NCBI RefSeq assembly: GCF_000003815.2
Contig: NC_049981.1
Span: 5,954,949 to 6,018,948 of the forward strand
Source: Branchiostoma floridae
Lineage: Eukaryota > Chordata > Leptocardii > Amphioxiformes > Branchiostomatidae
Direction of reading: 5' to 3'
Length of the DNA stretch: 64,000 bases
The notes under the pieces are model-generated. The model saw nothing but the letters and a program-made list of their open reading frames with translations. It was not told the origin of the DNA and ran no database searches. Positions within the stretch are counted from its first letter, which is position 1; each line of letters starts with the position of its first letter. Below, one piece after another: positions 62,063-64,000 of this stretch. A program made the translations under genes and the position numbers.

Positions 62063-63373
62063 ATGAGATCGTACGGGCAGTTAATTCAAATTATCTTTTA
62101 TTTGTTATTTTTCTGCACGGTGGGCAACGCCCTGCCAACTGGGTGTTATAGACAAGAGACATCTACGATCAGTTGCTTCTCAAGTCCACTTACTGCGTTG
62201 CCCAAAGGACTGCCGGCACATACAACCAGCCTCTCTGTCTCCGTTAGCAATTTGGGGCATCTTGCATATTTTCCAGCACTATTAAAACTCGTTTCCCTCA
62301 GCTTAAGAGACGACAACATCGAATCTATTGAGTGGCTGGAACTCCGCTCTCTACCGGCGTTGAAGTTTTTAGACCTGTCTGGGAACAAACTGACACACGT
62401 GAATTTGGGCGTTGTCATTGAACATCTTTCAAACCTGAGTTTGGTGGATCTGACTAGTAACAGGCTTGCAACCGTCTCAGAAAAAGACTTGGCGCTTCCC
62501 TCCTTAGATAGCTTGCTCATCAGCGATAACCCTTTAGCCTGTGACTGTGACTTGCTGTGGTTAGTCAAGAAGATAAGCTGTTTGAAAATATGCACGGGGA
62601 TTTTGGCAGCTTGCTGTCGGGAGTGTGAGGCATGTGTTTTCGGCTTTCTTCCGTCTGTTCACGATACTCTGCTGTGTGCGAGCCCAAAGCACATGGAAGG
62701 ACTGCCCTTAGCAAGGGCCGATGTACGCCTGACATCCTGCTTGACAAAGTGGCCTGACATGACGGTAGTATGGACTCCATCTCTTGTAGTTGATACAGCT
62801 GACACAAGTGCATGGAAAACCCAATCAGCTACATTCTCACACTTGGCTCTAAGCTCGTTAAAAACTCTGCATGGACAAAACAACATTTCTTCAACGAAAT
62901 CGACAAAAGTCTCACAAACGGACAGTACATTAAACCTTAGGACCTTACAAATCGTTACCATCTCCGTCGCCAGTTTTGTCGGATTTCTTTTTATCATCGT
63001 TATAACACTGAAGAGTATCATATCGTTCAGAGCTAGCAGTTTGGATCACGATGCTGCTGCTGCTCATAACAACATCATGATGCATCACATCACACCTATT
63101 GGAGATGTACAGAACAACACACTCTTTTCAGTCTGTGACACTAGTAACCAACAAGGTCTGAATCAGATGGATACATGCTTTGGCCAAATAATGCCACCCA
63201 TACATAACACAGCATACAACGTAAACCCAAATGGGGGAATTCTACAACCATGTCAAATAATACCACCCATACAAAACAGAGCTTACGACATAGACCCGAA
63301 TGGAGGGAGACCGGACCAAAGTCAAATGATTCCACCTATAGTGAACACTTTATATACTAGAACACAGAACTAA
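62063..63373 (+). CDS. LRR transmembrane receptor, paralogue 3
   Basis: 436 residues, one exon; start at 62063 by comparison with the other copies. Same layout as paralogue 1: signal peptide, LRRNT (LPTGCYRQETSTISC), LRRs (LKFLDLSGNKLTHVNL), LRRCT (NPLACDCDLLWLVKKI, CCRECEAC), stalk, helix (TISVASFVGFLFIIVITL, about residues 296-320) and tail. The tail has three IPPI/MPPI.N..Y motifs against two in paralogue 1. Differences are concentrated in the stalk and in the cysteine-rich cap; the central LRRs are nearly identical. Confidence 0.9.
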   Translation: MRSYGQLIQIIFYLLFFCTVGNALPTGCYRQETSTISCFSSPLTALPKGLPAHTTSLSVSVSNLGHLAYFPALLKLVSLSLRDDNIESIEWLELRSLPALKFLDLSGNKLTHVNLGVVIEHLSNLSLVDLTSNRLATVSEKDLALPSLDSLLISDNPLACDCDLLWLVKKISCLKICTGILAACCRECEACVFGFLPSVHDTLLCASPKHMEGLPLARADVRLTSCLTKWPDMTVVWTPSLVVDTADTSAWKTQSATFSHLALSSLKTLHGQNNISSTKSTKVSQTDSTLNLRTLQIVTISVASFVGFLFIIVITLKSIISFRASSLDHDAAAAHNNIMMHHITPIGDVQNNTLFSVCDTSNQQGLNQMDTCFGQIMPPIHNTAYNVNPNGGILQPCQIIPPIQNRAYDIDPNGGRPDQSQMIPPIVNTLYTRTQN

Positions 63374-63471
63374 GGAAACACTGCGGTGTTGCAATGACCA
63401 TCTTTCCAACGGCGTCCTTCTATTTGTTTTAACTCGACCTAAGGTCGGTCACCATAAGACAATTTAATTCC

Positions 63472-63477
63472 AATAAA
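63472..63477 (+). promoter_or_regulatory. Polyadenylation signal of LRR gene 3
   Basis: AATAAA about 100 bases after the stop codon of paralogue 3. Confidence 0.6.
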
Positions 63478-64000
63478 GGAGTTTTCTTCCGTGAAAATGC
63501 GAGTAGCCAGGCTATTTCCAGGACCATACCAGGGCTATACACAGAGAATTATATTGAATTGACTTAACAAATAACGAATCAAATAACACGGTTTGATATT
63601 TCTTACGCTGAGTTGAAATATACTCCAGAGGATGGAAAGGTTACACTGGAAAAACCATATCTAATGAACTTCATCTGTGATTTCCGGATTCATGTTGATG
63701 TTGATAATGATGTTGGAATTTTAATCGTAAGAAATCCAATTCAATTTGTTGTCAAAAGTAGAATTTTGGTTTGTAAAATTCAGGCAACTAATTCATATCT
63801 TATTAGAATGAATATACATGAATAGCAACATTCAGCTAACCTTGAAACGTAAGAACAGACTTTGATGTCGAGAAGTTTATCATTTCGAAGAAGTATGATA
63901 CCTGTAACTAAATATTAGGAATTTTTCCGTCTAATGTCTAAAATGTCTGAATTGTAATGATTTAGAGTGTAGAAACAATCTCTATGTATTTGTTATTCTT
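63478..64000. other. Right edge; no gene supported
   Basis: A 70-codon open frame at 63613-63825 has no recognisable motif. Nothing else is seen. Confidence 0.35.

Overview
The window reads as genomic DNA of an invertebrate chordate, most likely a lancelet (Branchiostoma). This is inferred from intron-rich mosaic receptors built of LDL-receptor class A (LDLa), F5/8 type C, kringle and somatomedin-B modules ending in a family-B seven-helix receptor, from a CR1-like LINE with a short tandem-repeat tail, and from many small inverted-repeat elements in the introns. No species marker gene is present, so the organism is an inference.

Left third (1.3-22.3 kb, minus strand): one mosaic gene assembled here from 17 exons that join in frame to about 1280 residues. 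It has a signal peptide, eleven LDLa modules in one large first exon, four single-exon LDLa modules, two F5/8C domains (each from three exons with the same phase pattern), about five more LDLa-type modules, and a short C-terminal hydrophobic tail that looks like a GPI-attachment signal. Its introns hold a CACTA transposon, a 633-bp foldback element, two adjacent TTAA-flanked elements and several MITEs.

Middle (22.3-24.2 kb): a head-to-head intergenic region of about 1.95 kb containing a directly repeated block of about 340 bp. From it a second mosaic gene starts rightwards (24.2-46.0 kb, plus strand, 11 exons, about 1460 residues): signal peptide, galactose-binding-like domain, four LDLa-type modules, two kringles, somatomedin-B, a cysteine-rich segment, a 7TM domain of the adhesion/secretin/Methuselah type, and a long cytoplasmic tail with a 55-residue tandem repeat. 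One kringle exon start is triplicated with an exact 103-bp period. A long intron carries an unusual 300-bp tandem array whose units each contain a 16-bp-arm hairpin.

Right third (46.6-64 kb): a nearly intact CR1-like LINE interrupted by one stop, a deleted mariner-like element, and a tandem cluster of leucine-rich-repeat (LRR) membrane protein genes, all plus strand: two intact single-exon genes (56.77-58.10, 62.06-63.37 kb), one copy broken by a stop and truncated (59.56 kb), and one remnant (55.06 kb). The intact proteins have LRRNT, LRRs, LRRCT, one membrane helix and a tail with repeated tyrosine motifs.

The two mosaic genes use overlapping module types and share a promoter region, so they may be related cell-surface molecules, one possibly membrane-anchored without a signalling domain and one a signalling receptor. 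That link is inference. All splice sites were chosen by eye from GT/AG signals and reading-phase agreement; no transcript evidence or database search was available.
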